Part shown: positions 1 to 7,455 of the stretch, one piece after another | Position numbering within the stretch: position 1 is the stretch's first letter | Layout: every line of letters starts with the position of its first letter | Source: Lentimicrobium sp. | GTDB taxonomy: Bacteria > Bacteroidota > Bacteroidia > Bacteroidales > Lentimicrobiaceae | Reading direction: 5' to 3' | DNA length: 64,000 nt | Assembly: GCA_023957275.1 (NCBI GenBank) | Contig: JAMLHF010000002.1 | Span: 1 to 64,000 of the forward strand | The notes under the pieces: model-generated | Seen by the model: the letters and a program-made list of their open reading frames with translations, nothing else | The model's database searches: none | Told to the model about the DNA's origin: nothing | Made by a program: the position numbers and the translations under genes

Positions 1-44
1 CTGACCTGGGGGAGTTCAATGGGAGCTGGTCGTATAAGACTTAC
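1..44 (-). ncRNA. ffs: SRP (4.5S) RNA, 5' part, cut by window edge
   Basis: Read on the minus strand, this stretch ends at the window edge with CCCCCAGGTCAG, which matches the 5' side of the conserved apical part of bacterial small SRP RNA (E. coli has ACCAGGUCAG just before the GGAA-type loop). A Bacteroidetes -7 box lies 7 bases upstream of the assumed 5' end. The rest, including the diagnostic GGAAG loop, is outside the window, so the call rests on a partial match. SRP RNA binds Ffh and targets membrane proteins to the translocon. Confidence 0.65.
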
Positions 45-50
45 CCGCTG

Positions 51-58
51 CAAAGATA
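51..58 (-). promoter_or_regulatory. Bacteroidetes -7 box (TATCTTTG) for the SRP RNA
   Basis: The minus strand reads TATCTTTG, an exact match to the Bacteroidetes sigma factor -7 consensus TAnnTTTG. The predicted transcription start about 7 bases downstream coincides with the start of the SRP-like RNA. Confidence 0.6.
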
Positions 59-117
59 CAATAATTTGCAAAAATGACACAGAGAAACAGCAATTTTATA
101 ATATTGATTCATATTTG

Positions 118-125
118 TACATTTG
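118..125 (+). promoter_or_regulatory. -7 box (TACATTTG) for the DUF4199 gene
   Basis: TACATTTG matches TAnnTTTG and lies 30 bases before the ATG of the first gene. It is divergent from the SRP RNA promoter. Confidence 0.5.
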
Positions 126-155
126 CACAACATTACAAATTAGCAAACAAACCCT

Positions 156-725
156 ATGGAAACAAAACATCCGATTTTCAGCGCTGCATTAAAAACCGGC
201 CTCGTTATTGGCTCCGTTTCAATTGCTGTATTTCTTATTCAATATGTGGCAGGAATCAAACCGGTTGGAATCATGAGACCCATTCTTATCGGCTTATTCG
301 GATTTGCGGTGAGTGTGACTCTGCTGGTTATTTATCTTAAAAAATACCGGGGACAAAGCGGAGGTTTTATTTCATTTAAAGACGCTTTCCTTTATGGATT
401 TATTGCCCTTTTGGTTTCAGCGGCGATCTCTTCGGTATTCAATTTCCTGTTTATTCAGTACTTTGATCCTGAATATACAAGATCAATCATTGAGGCGCAG
501 AAAGATTTTATGGAAAATTACCTGTCAGGTAAGGTTCCCGATGAATCTATCCAGGATACCCTGGATGGTATTGATGAGAGCATGAATGTCTCAACCCTTA
601 AACAAAGCCTTAACAGCCTGATCTTCGGTTCTGTCTTCGCTTTAATTGTTTCCCTTATTGTAGGAGCTGTGATGAAACGTAAGCCTGCCATATTTGATGA
701 TAAAAACACGGGAGGAGTTGTTTAA
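156..725 (+). CDS. DUF4199 family membrane protein
   Basis: This 189-residue protein has four hydrophobic segments, at about residues 13-30, 42-60, 78-100 and 155-175, with a charged loop between the last two. The pattern and N-terminal region match the Bacteroidetes DUF4199 family, whose function is unknown. It ends 3 bases before the following glycosyltransferase, so the two are almost certainly cotranscribed; in many Bacteroidetes DUF4199 genes sit before a dolichol-phosphate-mannose-synthase-like glycosyltransferase, which fits here. A role in envelope glycan work is only suggested by this neighbourhood. Confidence 0.8.
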   Translation: METKHPIFSAALKTGLVIGSVSIAVFLIQYVAGIKPVGIMRPILIGLFGFAVSVTLLVIYLKKYRGQSGGFISFKDAFLYGFIALLVSAAISSVFNFLFIQYFDPEYTRSIIEAQKDFMENYLSGKVPDESIQDTLDGIDESMNVSTLKQSLNSLIFGSVFALIVSLIVGAVMKRKPAIFDDKNTGGVV

Positions 726-728
726 AAG

Positions 729-1664
729 ATGGACATTTCGGTTGTTGTTCCTGTATTTAATGAAGAAGAGTCGTTACCCGAACTTTTTGACTGGATAAAA
801 AAGGTTCTGGGTGAATCTGGTTTTATTTTTGAAGTTATTTTTGTTGATGACGGAAGTTCCGACAGTTCATGGAAAGTGATAAAGGGACTTCAGAATAGTG
901 ATTCCAGGGTGCGCGGAGTAAAATTTCGCAGAAATTTCGGAAAGTCAGCTGCCCTTAACAAAGGTTTTGAAGTCGCCGTGGGTAATGTGGTCATTACCAT
1001 GGATGCTGACTTGCAGGACAGCCCTGATGAAATTCCCGGTTTGTACAGGATGATTACCGAAGACGGCTTTGATCTGGTTTCCGGATGGAAGAAAAAGCGG
1101 TTCGATTCCAAACTTACCAAGAATATTCCTTCGAAGATTTATAATGCCGCAACGCGCAGGATGTCAGGTGTTAAACTTCACGATATGAATTGCGGGTTGA
1201 AGGCCTATCGTAAGGAAGTTGTCAAGTCGATAGAGGTATATGGTGAAATGCATCGCTATATTCCGGTTATTGCAAAGTGGGCAGGGTTCAGGAAAATCGG
1301 CGAAAAGGTTGTTTCGCATCAGAAGCGGAAATATGGTGTGACAAAATTCGGCTGGGAACGCTTTATCAATGGATTCCTTGATCTGATATCCATTATGTTT
1401 GTTTCCCGTTTTGGGAAAAAACCCATGCATTTGTTCGGTGCTCTGGGAAGCCTGTTGTTTTTTACCGGTTTTGTAATTGCAGCCTACCTGGCATATGCAA
1501 AGCTGTTTTTGTATGGATACAAAATGACTGAGCGGCCGTTGTTCTATTTTGGTTTGCTTGCCATGGTGCTTGGTACGCAACTTTTCGTTGCCGGGTTCCT
1601 GGGAGAGTTGATCAGCCGCAGTTCCAGCGACAGAAATCATTACCTGGTGGAAGAAGAATTATAA
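729..1664 (+). CDS. Family 2 glycosyltransferase, DPM1/GtrB-like, membrane-anchored
   Basis: The 311-residue protein begins with the GT-A signature SVVVPVFNEEESLP and carries the nucleotide-sugar and metal motif DADLQD near residue 95. The last 80 residues contain two long hydrophobic helices. This architecture is that of polyprenyl-phosphate glycosyltransferases (GtrB, ArnC, DPM1-like), which move a sugar from a nucleotide donor to undecaprenyl phosphate on the cytoplasmic face. The donor sugar cannot be read from sequence. It follows the DUF4199 gene with a 3-base gap and precedes a GT4 enzyme by 25 bases. Confidence 0.85.
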   Translation: MDISVVVPVFNEEESLPELFDWIKKVLGESGFIFEVIFVDDGSSDSSWKVIKGLQNSDSRVRGVKFRRNFGKSAALNKGFEVAVGNVVITMDADLQDSPDEIPGLYRMITEDGFDLVSGWKKKRFDSKLTKNIPSKIYNAATRRMSGVKLHDMNCGLKAYRKEVVKSIEVYGEMHRYIPVIAKWAGFRKIGEKVVSHQKRKYGVTKFGWERFINGFLDLISIMFVSRFGKKPMHLFGALGSLLFFTGFVIAAYLAYAKLFLYGYKMTERPLFYFGLLAMVLGTQLFVAGFLGELISRSSSDRNHYLVEEEL

Positions 1665-1689
1665 TTCTTTTTTATTTGAGTATAACCCG

Positions 1690-2835
1690 ATGGATCAAGC
1701 CCGGAAAAAAGTAGTAATTATTGGTTCGGCTTATCCGTTGAGGGGAGGAGGTATTGCCACTTTCAATGAGAGGCTGGCTCAGGCTTATCAGGAAAGGGGT
1801 GATGAAGTCGTTATATATACATTCAGTTTACAATACCCGTCAATTTTTTTTCCGGGAACAACCCAATATTCAAAAGAAGATCCGCCGGCAGGTTTAAATA
1901 TCAGGGTCAGAATAAATTCAGTGAACCCTTTAAACTGGGTCAGATCCGCATTTGAAATCGCCGCTGAAAAGCCGGATCTGGTCATTGTAAGATTTTGGAT
2001 TCCTTTTATGGCTCCTTGTCTGGGTTCGATTGCAAGAATCCTGAAATGGCGCTTTAGGACGAGGATTATTGCCATTACCGACAATATCATTCCCCATGAA
2101 AGAAGATTTTTCGATTTTTCCCTGGTTAAGTATTTCACAGGGTCGGTAGATGGGTTTGTTGCCATGTCGAAATCCGTATTGAATGATATATCCGGATTCG
2201 ATAAAGAAAAGCCCCGTATCTATCACCCGCATCCACTCTATGATAATTTTGGTGCGGGTATTTCGAAAGATGAAGCATGCCGGCGACTTTCACTTGATGA
2301 AAAAACGCCTTATATGCTGTTTTTTGGATTTATCCGGGATTATAAAGGATTGGATTTGCTGCTTGAGGCTCTTGCTACCAGTACATTGTCCGACTTGAAT
2401 GCCCGCTTGCTGATAGCAGGCGAGTTTTATGGTAATGAAGAGAAATACATGGATATTATCAGGAGCCGGAAGCTGGATGACAAAGTCGTGCTGAGAACCA
2501 GTTTTATACCTAATACTGAAGTATATCTGTACTTCAGTGCCTGCGATCTGGTGGTTCAACCCTACCGGCATGCCACTCAAAGCGGGGTTACACAAATCGC
2601 TTATCATTTTGGTAAACCTATCATTACAACAAATGTCGGGGGCCTGGCTGAAATGATCCCTGATGGTAAAGTGGGGTATGTGGTGAGTCCTGACCCTGAG
2701 TGTATTGCAAAAGCTATTTATAGTTTTTACCATGAGGAAAAAGAAGCAGAATTTGCTGCAAATGTCTTGATTGAGCGTGAACGGTTCTCCTGGGAAGGAT
2801 TGCTTGATGAAATTGACAAGATTGTAATTGACTGA
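1690..2835 (+). CDS. GT4 family glycosyltransferase (GT-B fold)
   Basis: This 381-residue protein starts with the Rossmann-type donor region IIGSAYPLRGGGIATFNERL typical of GT-B enzymes. The C-terminal half holds the GT4 signature QSGVTQIAYHFGKPIITT followed by VGGLAEM, with the expected glutamate of the E-x7-E region. No signal peptide or membrane segment is seen, so it acts in the cytoplasm or at the inner membrane surface. It probably adds one sugar to a surface polysaccharide or lipid-linked intermediate. Acceptor and donor are unknown; the adjacent heptose genes make a glycan role plausible. Confidence 0.82.
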   Translation: MDQARKKVVIIGSAYPLRGGGIATFNERLAQAYQERGDEVVIYTFSLQYPSIFFPGTTQYSKEDPPAGLNIRVRINSVNPLNWVRSAFEIAAEKPDLVIVRFWIPFMAPCLGSIARILKWRFRTRIIAITDNIIPHERRFFDFSLVKYFTGSVDGFVAMSKSVLNDISGFDKEKPRIYHPHPLYDNFGAGISKDEACRRLSLDEKTPYMLFFGFIRDYKGLDLLLEALATSTLSDLNARLLIAGEFYGNEEKYMDIIRSRKLDDKVVLRTSFIPNTEVYLYFSACDLVVQPYRHATQSGVTQIAYHFGKPIITTNVGGLAEMIPDGKVGYVVSPDPECIAKAIYSFYHEEKEAEFAANVLIERERFSWEGLLDEIDKIVID

Positions 2836-2960
2836 TGAAATATTTGAATCAGGCGAAATATGGAGTCTTGGCGCTTACAAATTAAAAATGGCTTTTCAGC
2901 GGTTTCATGCAATAATGCCTCACTTGATTTGTTTCCATAGAAGAGTTTGTTTTCTTGAAA

Positions 2961-3998
2961 ATGAAAGGATCAAAATACATAGTAAGAAGTAAAGCCCCTC
3001 TGCGTCTTGGACTTGCCGGGGGAGGTACTGACGTGGCACCTTATTCTGATCTGTATGGGGGGGCAGTGCTCAATGCCACCATCAGTATGTATGCATATGC
3101 TTCCATAATTCCCGGAAATGATGGGAAAATAGTGCTGAATTCATTGGATAAGGAAGAAAGATATGAGACTGAGTCACAATTGAACCTCCCGATGAATGGG
3201 GAGTTGGATCTCTTCCGGGGTATCTATAACCGGATAACCCGCAATTACACCCATAAGCCCCTTTCATTTTCTTTAACCACATATGTTGATGCTCCTCCAG
3301 GTTCCGGACTTGGTACTTCTTCTACGCTGGTGGTTGCTGTTATAGGCGCTTTTGCCGAATGGCTGAAACTTCCGCTGGGGGAATATGATCTTGCCAAACT
3401 GGCATATGATGTTGAACGTATTGACCTGAGCATGGTTGGTGGTAAACAGGATCAATATGCCGCAACCTTTGGCGGAGTGAATTTTATGGAATTCTCGGCC
3501 AATGATAAGGTCATTGTTAACCCTCTACGCATTAAAGATATCTATCTTAATGAATTAGCCCACAACCTTGTGCTCTTTTACACCCAAACCAGCAGATTGT
3601 CATCAAAGATTATTGAAGCGCAGTCGAGAAACGTTGTCAACAAAAACCAAAGTTCCATTGATGCAATGCATCAGCTGAAGCTGCAGTCGGTGATGATGAA
3701 GGAAGCGTTGCTGCGCGGCGACCTTGATAAAATCGGTGAAATCCTGGATTTCGGATGGAAATTTAAAAAGCAGATGGCGGATGAAATTTCCAATCCATTC
3801 ATCGATCAGCTCTATGAGACTGCCCGCGAAAACGGGGCGACGGGAGGTAAGATCAGCGGTGCCGGAGGCGGAGGCTTTATGATCTTTTATTGCCCGGGTG
3901 AAACCCGATCGAAAGTCATCAACGCCCTTAAAAAGTTTGGTGTGGAAGCCAGGCGCTATGAATTTACCGGCTCCGGACTTACCACATGGACCATCTGA
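2961..3998 (+). CDS. hddA: D-glycero-alpha-D-manno-heptose-7-phosphate kinase (GHMP family)
   Basis: The 345-residue product has the three GHMP motifs: the N-terminal APLRLGLAGGGTDV, the ATP-binding PPGSGLGTSSTL near residue 112, and the C-terminal KISGAGGGGF. These match HddA, which phosphorylates D-glycero-D-manno-heptose 7-phosphate at C1 to give the alpha-1,7-bisphosphate. The next three genes supply the other enzymes of the same route. An in-frame TTG lies two codons upstream; the ATG at 2961 is preferred. A fucose-kinase-like GHMP protein is the main alternative but the neighbours argue for heptose. Confidence 0.88.
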   Translation: MKGSKYIVRSKAPLRLGLAGGGTDVAPYSDLYGGAVLNATISMYAYASIIPGNDGKIVLNSLDKEERYETESQLNLPMNGELDLFRGIYNRITRNYTHKPLSFSLTTYVDAPPGSGLGTSSTLVVAVIGAFAEWLKLPLGEYDLAKLAYDVERIDLSMVGGKQDQYAATFGGVNFMEFSANDKVIVNPLRIKDIYLNELAHNLVLFYTQTSRLSSKIIEAQSRNVVNKNQSSIDAMHQLKLQSVMMKEALLRGDLDKIGEILDFGWKFKKQMADEISNPFIDQLYETARENGATGGKISGAGGGGFMIFYCPGETRSKVINALKKFGVEARRYEFTGSGLTTWTI

Positions 3999-4034
3999 TC
4001 GGCAGCTCAAACCATTCCCGTTTGTGCTTTTACC

Positions 4035-4042
4035 TATCTTTG
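4035..4042 (+). promoter_or_regulatory. -7 box (TATCTTTG) between hddA and gmhA
   Basis: An exact TAnnTTTG match lies 14 bases before the gmhA ATG and after the hddA stop. It suggests that gmhA-hddC-gmhB can be transcribed from their own promoter with a very short leader, and argues against the longer reading frame that begins inside hddA. Confidence 0.5.
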
Positions 4043-4056
4043 CAAAAAATAATACT

Positions 4057-4638
4057 ATGCAGACCAGAATTCGTGAGGTTTTCCGCTCTTCTATCGATGT
4101 AAAGGAATTGATTTTGCAGGATGAAAACCTGCTTAAATCAATTGAAGCAGCCACTCGTGCCATTATAAATGCCTTTCGTATGAGCGGAAGTGTTCTTTTC
4201 TGCGGAAATGGCGGTAGCGCCGCTGATGCGCAGCATCTGGCTGCCGAGTTTTCGGGCCGCTTTTATTATGACCGGCCTCCCCTGAATTCGGAAGCCCTGC
4301 ACGTGAATACCAGCTATCTTACAGCTGTTGGAAACGATTACTCTTTTGATGAAGTTTATGCCCGCATCGTGAGGGCCAAAGGCAAAAAAGGTGATGTGCT
4401 CGTAGCCCTGTCAACTTCCGGTAATTCTGAAAATATCCTCAGGGCCATTCAGGCTGCCGCTGAAGCAGGGATGACCGTGATAGGGATAACCGGACAAACC
4501 GGTGGCAGGATGAAGGATAAGTGTGATGTCCTCATCAATGTACCTTCGGCTGATACACCCCGGATACAGGAAGCTCACATTACCATCGGGCACATTATCT
4601 GCGAACTCGTTGAATCTGACCTATTCCCGCGCCACTGA
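4057..4638 (+). CDS. gmhA: D-sedoheptulose 7-phosphate isomerase
   Basis: The 193-residue SIS-domain protein shows the GmhA features FCGNGGSAADAQHLAAEF near residue 48 and ALSTSGNSENI near residue 113. It converts sedoheptulose 7-phosphate to D-glycero-D-manno-heptose 7-phosphate, the first step of heptose synthesis. The frame is open upstream to 3898, but that part overlaps hddA and a -7 box, and family members begin at this ATG. The stop codon overlaps the hddC start (TGATG), indicating translational coupling. Confidence 0.93.
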   Translation: MQTRIREVFRSSIDVKELILQDENLLKSIEAATRAIINAFRMSGSVLFCGNGGSAADAQHLAAEFSGRFYYDRPPLNSEALHVNTSYLTAVGNDYSFDEVYARIVRAKGKKGDVLVALSTSGNSENILRAIQAAAEAGMTVIGITGQTGGRMKDKCDVLINVPSADTPRIQEAHITIGHIICELVESDLFPRH

Positions 4639-5354
4639 TGTTCATGGCTTATCCCGATATCGTTATTCTCGCAGGCGGACTGGGAACCCGGCTGAATCAA
4701 GCGGTTCCTGATACCCCCAAACCCATGGCGCCCGTCAACGGGAAACCCTTTCTTCAATATTTGCTCAATCATATCAATGCAGCCGGCTTCAGGCGGGTAA
4801 TTCTTTCAACCGGTTATATGAGTGAAAAGATTGAATCCTATTTTAATAACAAGTATAAAGAGCTGGAGTTGCTTTATTCGGCCGAAGATGAGCCTTTGGG
4901 GACGGGAGGCGCTGTGCAGCTGGCTTTTCAAAAGGTTCAAACACCTCATTTTATGGTTATAAACGGAGATACGTTTTTCCGGATTAACCTGGATTTGTTG
5001 TTTCAAAAGCATATTGAGCAACTGGCCGATGTCACTATGGCCCTCCGGTGGGTGGAAGACGCATCCCGATACGGTGCGGTTGAATTCGACCGGAATAACC
5101 GGATTCAGAAGTTTACCGAGAAATCGGAAATGCCAAAGCCAGGGTATATCAACGGAGGAGTATATGTAATTTCCTCCCGTTTTTTTAAAGCACAGGCATT
5201 GTCCGGAAAATTCTCCCTGGAAAGGGACTTGTTTGAAAGCAAACTGGATTCAGGCAACACTTACGGCCTTATTTTTAATGACTATTTCCTGGATATCGGT
5301 ATTCCGGCCGATTATCACAGGGCCCAAACTGAATTTCATGCGTTTGAAAATTGA
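4638..5354 (+). CDS. hddC: D-glycero-alpha-D-manno-heptose 1-phosphate guanylyltransferase
   Basis: The 238-residue nucleotidyltransferase opens with IVILAGGLGTRL, has the conserved KPM of the sugar-phosphate transferases near residue 31 and NGDTFF near residue 111. In this gene set it is best read as HddC, which attaches GMP to heptose 1-phosphate to make GDP-D-glycero-alpha-D-manno-heptose. It overlaps gmhA by 1 base and gmhB by 17 bases. Sequence alone does not prove GTP use; an ADP-transferring or mannose-specific relative is possible, but the HddA-type kinase (alpha anomer) supports the GDP route. Confidence 0.87.
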   Translation: MFMAYPDIVILAGGLGTRLNQAVPDTPKPMAPVNGKPFLQYLLNHINAAGFRRVILSTGYMSEKIESYFNNKYKELELLYSAEDEPLGTGGAVQLAFQKVQTPHFMVINGDTFFRINLDLLFQKHIEQLADVTMALRWVEDASRYGAVEFDRNNRIQKFTEKSEMPKPGYINGGVYVISSRFFKAQALSGKFSLERDLFESKLDSGNTYGLIFNDYFLDIGIPADYHRAQTEFHAFEN

Positions 5355-5904
5355 CAAATCCTGGACCTTGTTTCTCGATCGTGACGGTGTCATCAATAAA
5401 CGACTGCCGGGTGATTACGTTAAAACCCCTGAGCAGTTTATCTTTATTGAGGGCGCCCTGGAAGCTATCCGTACCTTTTCATCTGTGTTTAAACATATCA
5501 TTGTTGTAACCAATCAACAGGGAATAGGGAAGGGGCTTATGACCACAGGCCAGCTTGACCTGATACATAATAAGATGATGAATGAGATAACCCTGAATGG
5601 TGGCCGGGTTGACGGAATTTTTTATGCACCGGCTCTTGATTCCCAGGGCTCTTTCCTTCGTAAACCTTCCGTTGGTATGGGATTATTGGCCAGAAAACAG
5701 TTTAAGGATATCTTGTTTAAAAAGAGTATTATGGCCGGAGATTCTGTCAGCGATATGATTTTCGGAAAACGGCTGGGTATGAAAACAGTATTGACCGGGG
5801 ATTGCGTTGTGGCAAAACAACACCCTGAACTTGTTGATTTCGTTTACCCTGATTTGCTTACCTTTGCAAACACAATAGATTCTAATATTAAGTTAAAGAG
5901 CTGA
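5338..5904 (+). CDS. gmhB: D-glycero-D-manno-heptose 1,7-bisphosphate 7-phosphatase
   Basis: The 188-residue HAD-family protein has the nucleophile motif LFLDRDGVIN at its start, VVTNQQGIGKG near residue 57 and GDSVSDM near residue 136, all typical of GmhB. It removes the 7-phosphate from heptose bisphosphate, leaving the 1-phosphate for hddC. The start at 5338 places the DxD motif about 11 residues in, as in the family; the reading frame is open further back within hddC but that extension has no family support. It ends 2 bases before the following symporter gene. Confidence 0.9.
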   Translation: MRLKIDKSWTLFLDRDGVINKRLPGDYVKTPEQFIFIEGALEAIRTFSSVFKHIIVVTNQQGIGKGLMTTGQLDLIHNKMMNEITLNGGRVDGIFYAPALDSQGSFLRKPSVGMGLLARKQFKDILFKKSIMAGDSVSDMIFGKRLGMKTVLTGDCVVAKQHPELVDFVYPDLLTFANTIDSNIKLKS

Positions 5905-5906
5905 TA

Positions 5907-7391
5907 GTGAATCCTCTACTGATTCTTGCGGTTTTTATTTCCTATTCAGCATTGCTTTTTCTAATCGCCGGAATTACCGGCCGCCGTTCCACTAACGATA
6001 CGTATTTTACAGGCAACCGGAATTCTCCCTGGTATATTGTTGCCTATGGGATGATTGGCGCGTCTCTCAGTGGGGTCACCTTCATTTCAATACCAGGGGA
6101 AGTGGGTGCTTCAGGGTTTTCATATATGGTTCTGGTATTGGGCTATTTACTTGGATATGCATTTATCGCCCAGGTTTTGCTCCCCGTTTATTACGGACGT
6201 AAACTCACTTCTATCTATACTTATCTTGAACAAAGATTCGGGCCATATACCTATAAAACCGGCGCTTCATTTTTCATTCTTTCGCGCAGCATAGGCTCGT
6301 CGTTCAGGGTTTTTCTTGTGGTTAACGTACTTCAGATTTTTGTATTCGACAATTGGGGAATTCCTTTTGCTGTGAATGTAGCGTTGTTTATGGGGCTGAT
6401 ACTGCTATATACATTCAGGGGGGGGATTAAAACGGTTGTCTGGACAGATACGCTGCAAACAACCTTTATGCTTGCAGCGGTTATTGTCTCGGTTACGATA
6501 ATTTCAAGGGATATGGAGATGAGCCTTGGTGCGCTGATCAATCAGGTGAGTAAAAGTGATTTTTCCCGGATGTTTTTCTCCGAAATCAATGACAAACGTT
6601 TCTACCTTAAACAGTTTTTCAGCGGTGCATTTATTGCAGTGGTTATGACAGGTCTTGACCAGGACATGATGCAGAAAAACCTTACCTGCCGTAACCTTAA
6701 GGATGCAAAAAAGAATATTTATCTGATGAGCTGGTCCCTTGTTCCGGTAAATCTGCTGTTTCTTTTCCTCGGAGCACTGCTATACCTGTATGTTCAAAAA
6801 ATGGGAATAGCAATGCCACTGCGTTCTGATGACTTGTTTCCCCTGATTGCATTAAAGCATCATGGAACCTTAGCCGGACTGGTTTTTCTGATCGGATTGG
6901 TCGCAGCGGCTTATTCAAGTGCCGATGGATCGCTTACAGCATTGACAACATCTTTTAGTATTGATATTCTTGGACTTGGGAATAAAAGTAACTTATCCGA
7001 CAGGAAGAAAGTAAACATAAGGATGATTGTACATTTATGTTTTGCAGTCTTCCTTACCGGCCTGGTCGTTCTTTTCCGCTCAATCAGCGATCAGTCTGTT
7101 ATTACCAAGCTATTTACGATTGCCGGTTATACTTACGGACCCTTGCTTGGATTATATGCTTTCGGCCTGTTTACTAAACGAGATGTTGTTGACCGCTATG
7201 TTCCCTTGATTGCATTGGTTTCGCCGGTTTTAAGCTATATACTCAGCGTGAATTCCATCCATTGGTTCAACGGTTATAGATTCGGGTTTGAGTTGCTGAT
7301 ATTCAACGGCTTGATAACATATATCGGTTTGCTGATTATTTCAGACCGTCGGAAGGACCGCAATGCGAATCCTGAAGCAGAGATAAAATAG
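5907..7391 (+). CDS. Sodium:solute symporter (SSS family)
   Basis: The 494-residue protein has about 13 hydrophobic segments and the SSS core, with GASLSGVTFISIPGEVG near residue 50 and the VAAAYSSADGSLTAL region near residue 333. SSS proteins couple Na+ (or H+) entry to uptake of sugars, amino acids, sialic acid or similar small solutes; the substrate is not readable here. It starts with GTG, 2 bases after the gmhB stop, so it likely shares the heptose transcript, although a transporter is not part of the known pathway. Confidence 0.85.
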   Translation: MNPLLILAVFISYSALLFLIAGITGRRSTNDTYFTGNRNSPWYIVAYGMIGASLSGVTFISIPGEVGASGFSYMVLVLGYLLGYAFIAQVLLPVYYGRKLTSIYTYLEQRFGPYTYKTGASFFILSRSIGSSFRVFLVVNVLQIFVFDNWGIPFAVNVALFMGLILLYTFRGGIKTVVWTDTLQTTFMLAAVIVSVTIISRDMEMSLGALINQVSKSDFSRMFFSEINDKRFYLKQFFSGAFIAVVMTGLDQDMMQKNLTCRNLKDAKKNIYLMSWSLVPVNLLFLFLGALLYLYVQKMGIAMPLRSDDLFPLIALKHHGTLAGLVFLIGLVAAAYSSADGSLTALTTSFSIDILGLGNKSNLSDRKKVNIRMIVHLCFAVFLTGLVVLFRSISDQSVITKLFTIAGYTYGPLLGLYAFGLFTKRDVVDRYVPLIALVSPVLSYILSVNSIHWFNGYRFGFELLIFNGLITYIGLLIISDRRKDRNANPEAEIK

Positions 7392-7455
7392 CGTACTGAG
7401 ATAGAACTTTTTTTGTGTAAGATTGTTTGAGACGTATTTATACTTAACCTGACAT

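Noticed and set aside
1164..1640. 158-codon minus-strand frame inside the GT2 glycosyltransferase
   Set aside because: It is a shadow frame; the plus-strand product has clear motifs along its whole length.
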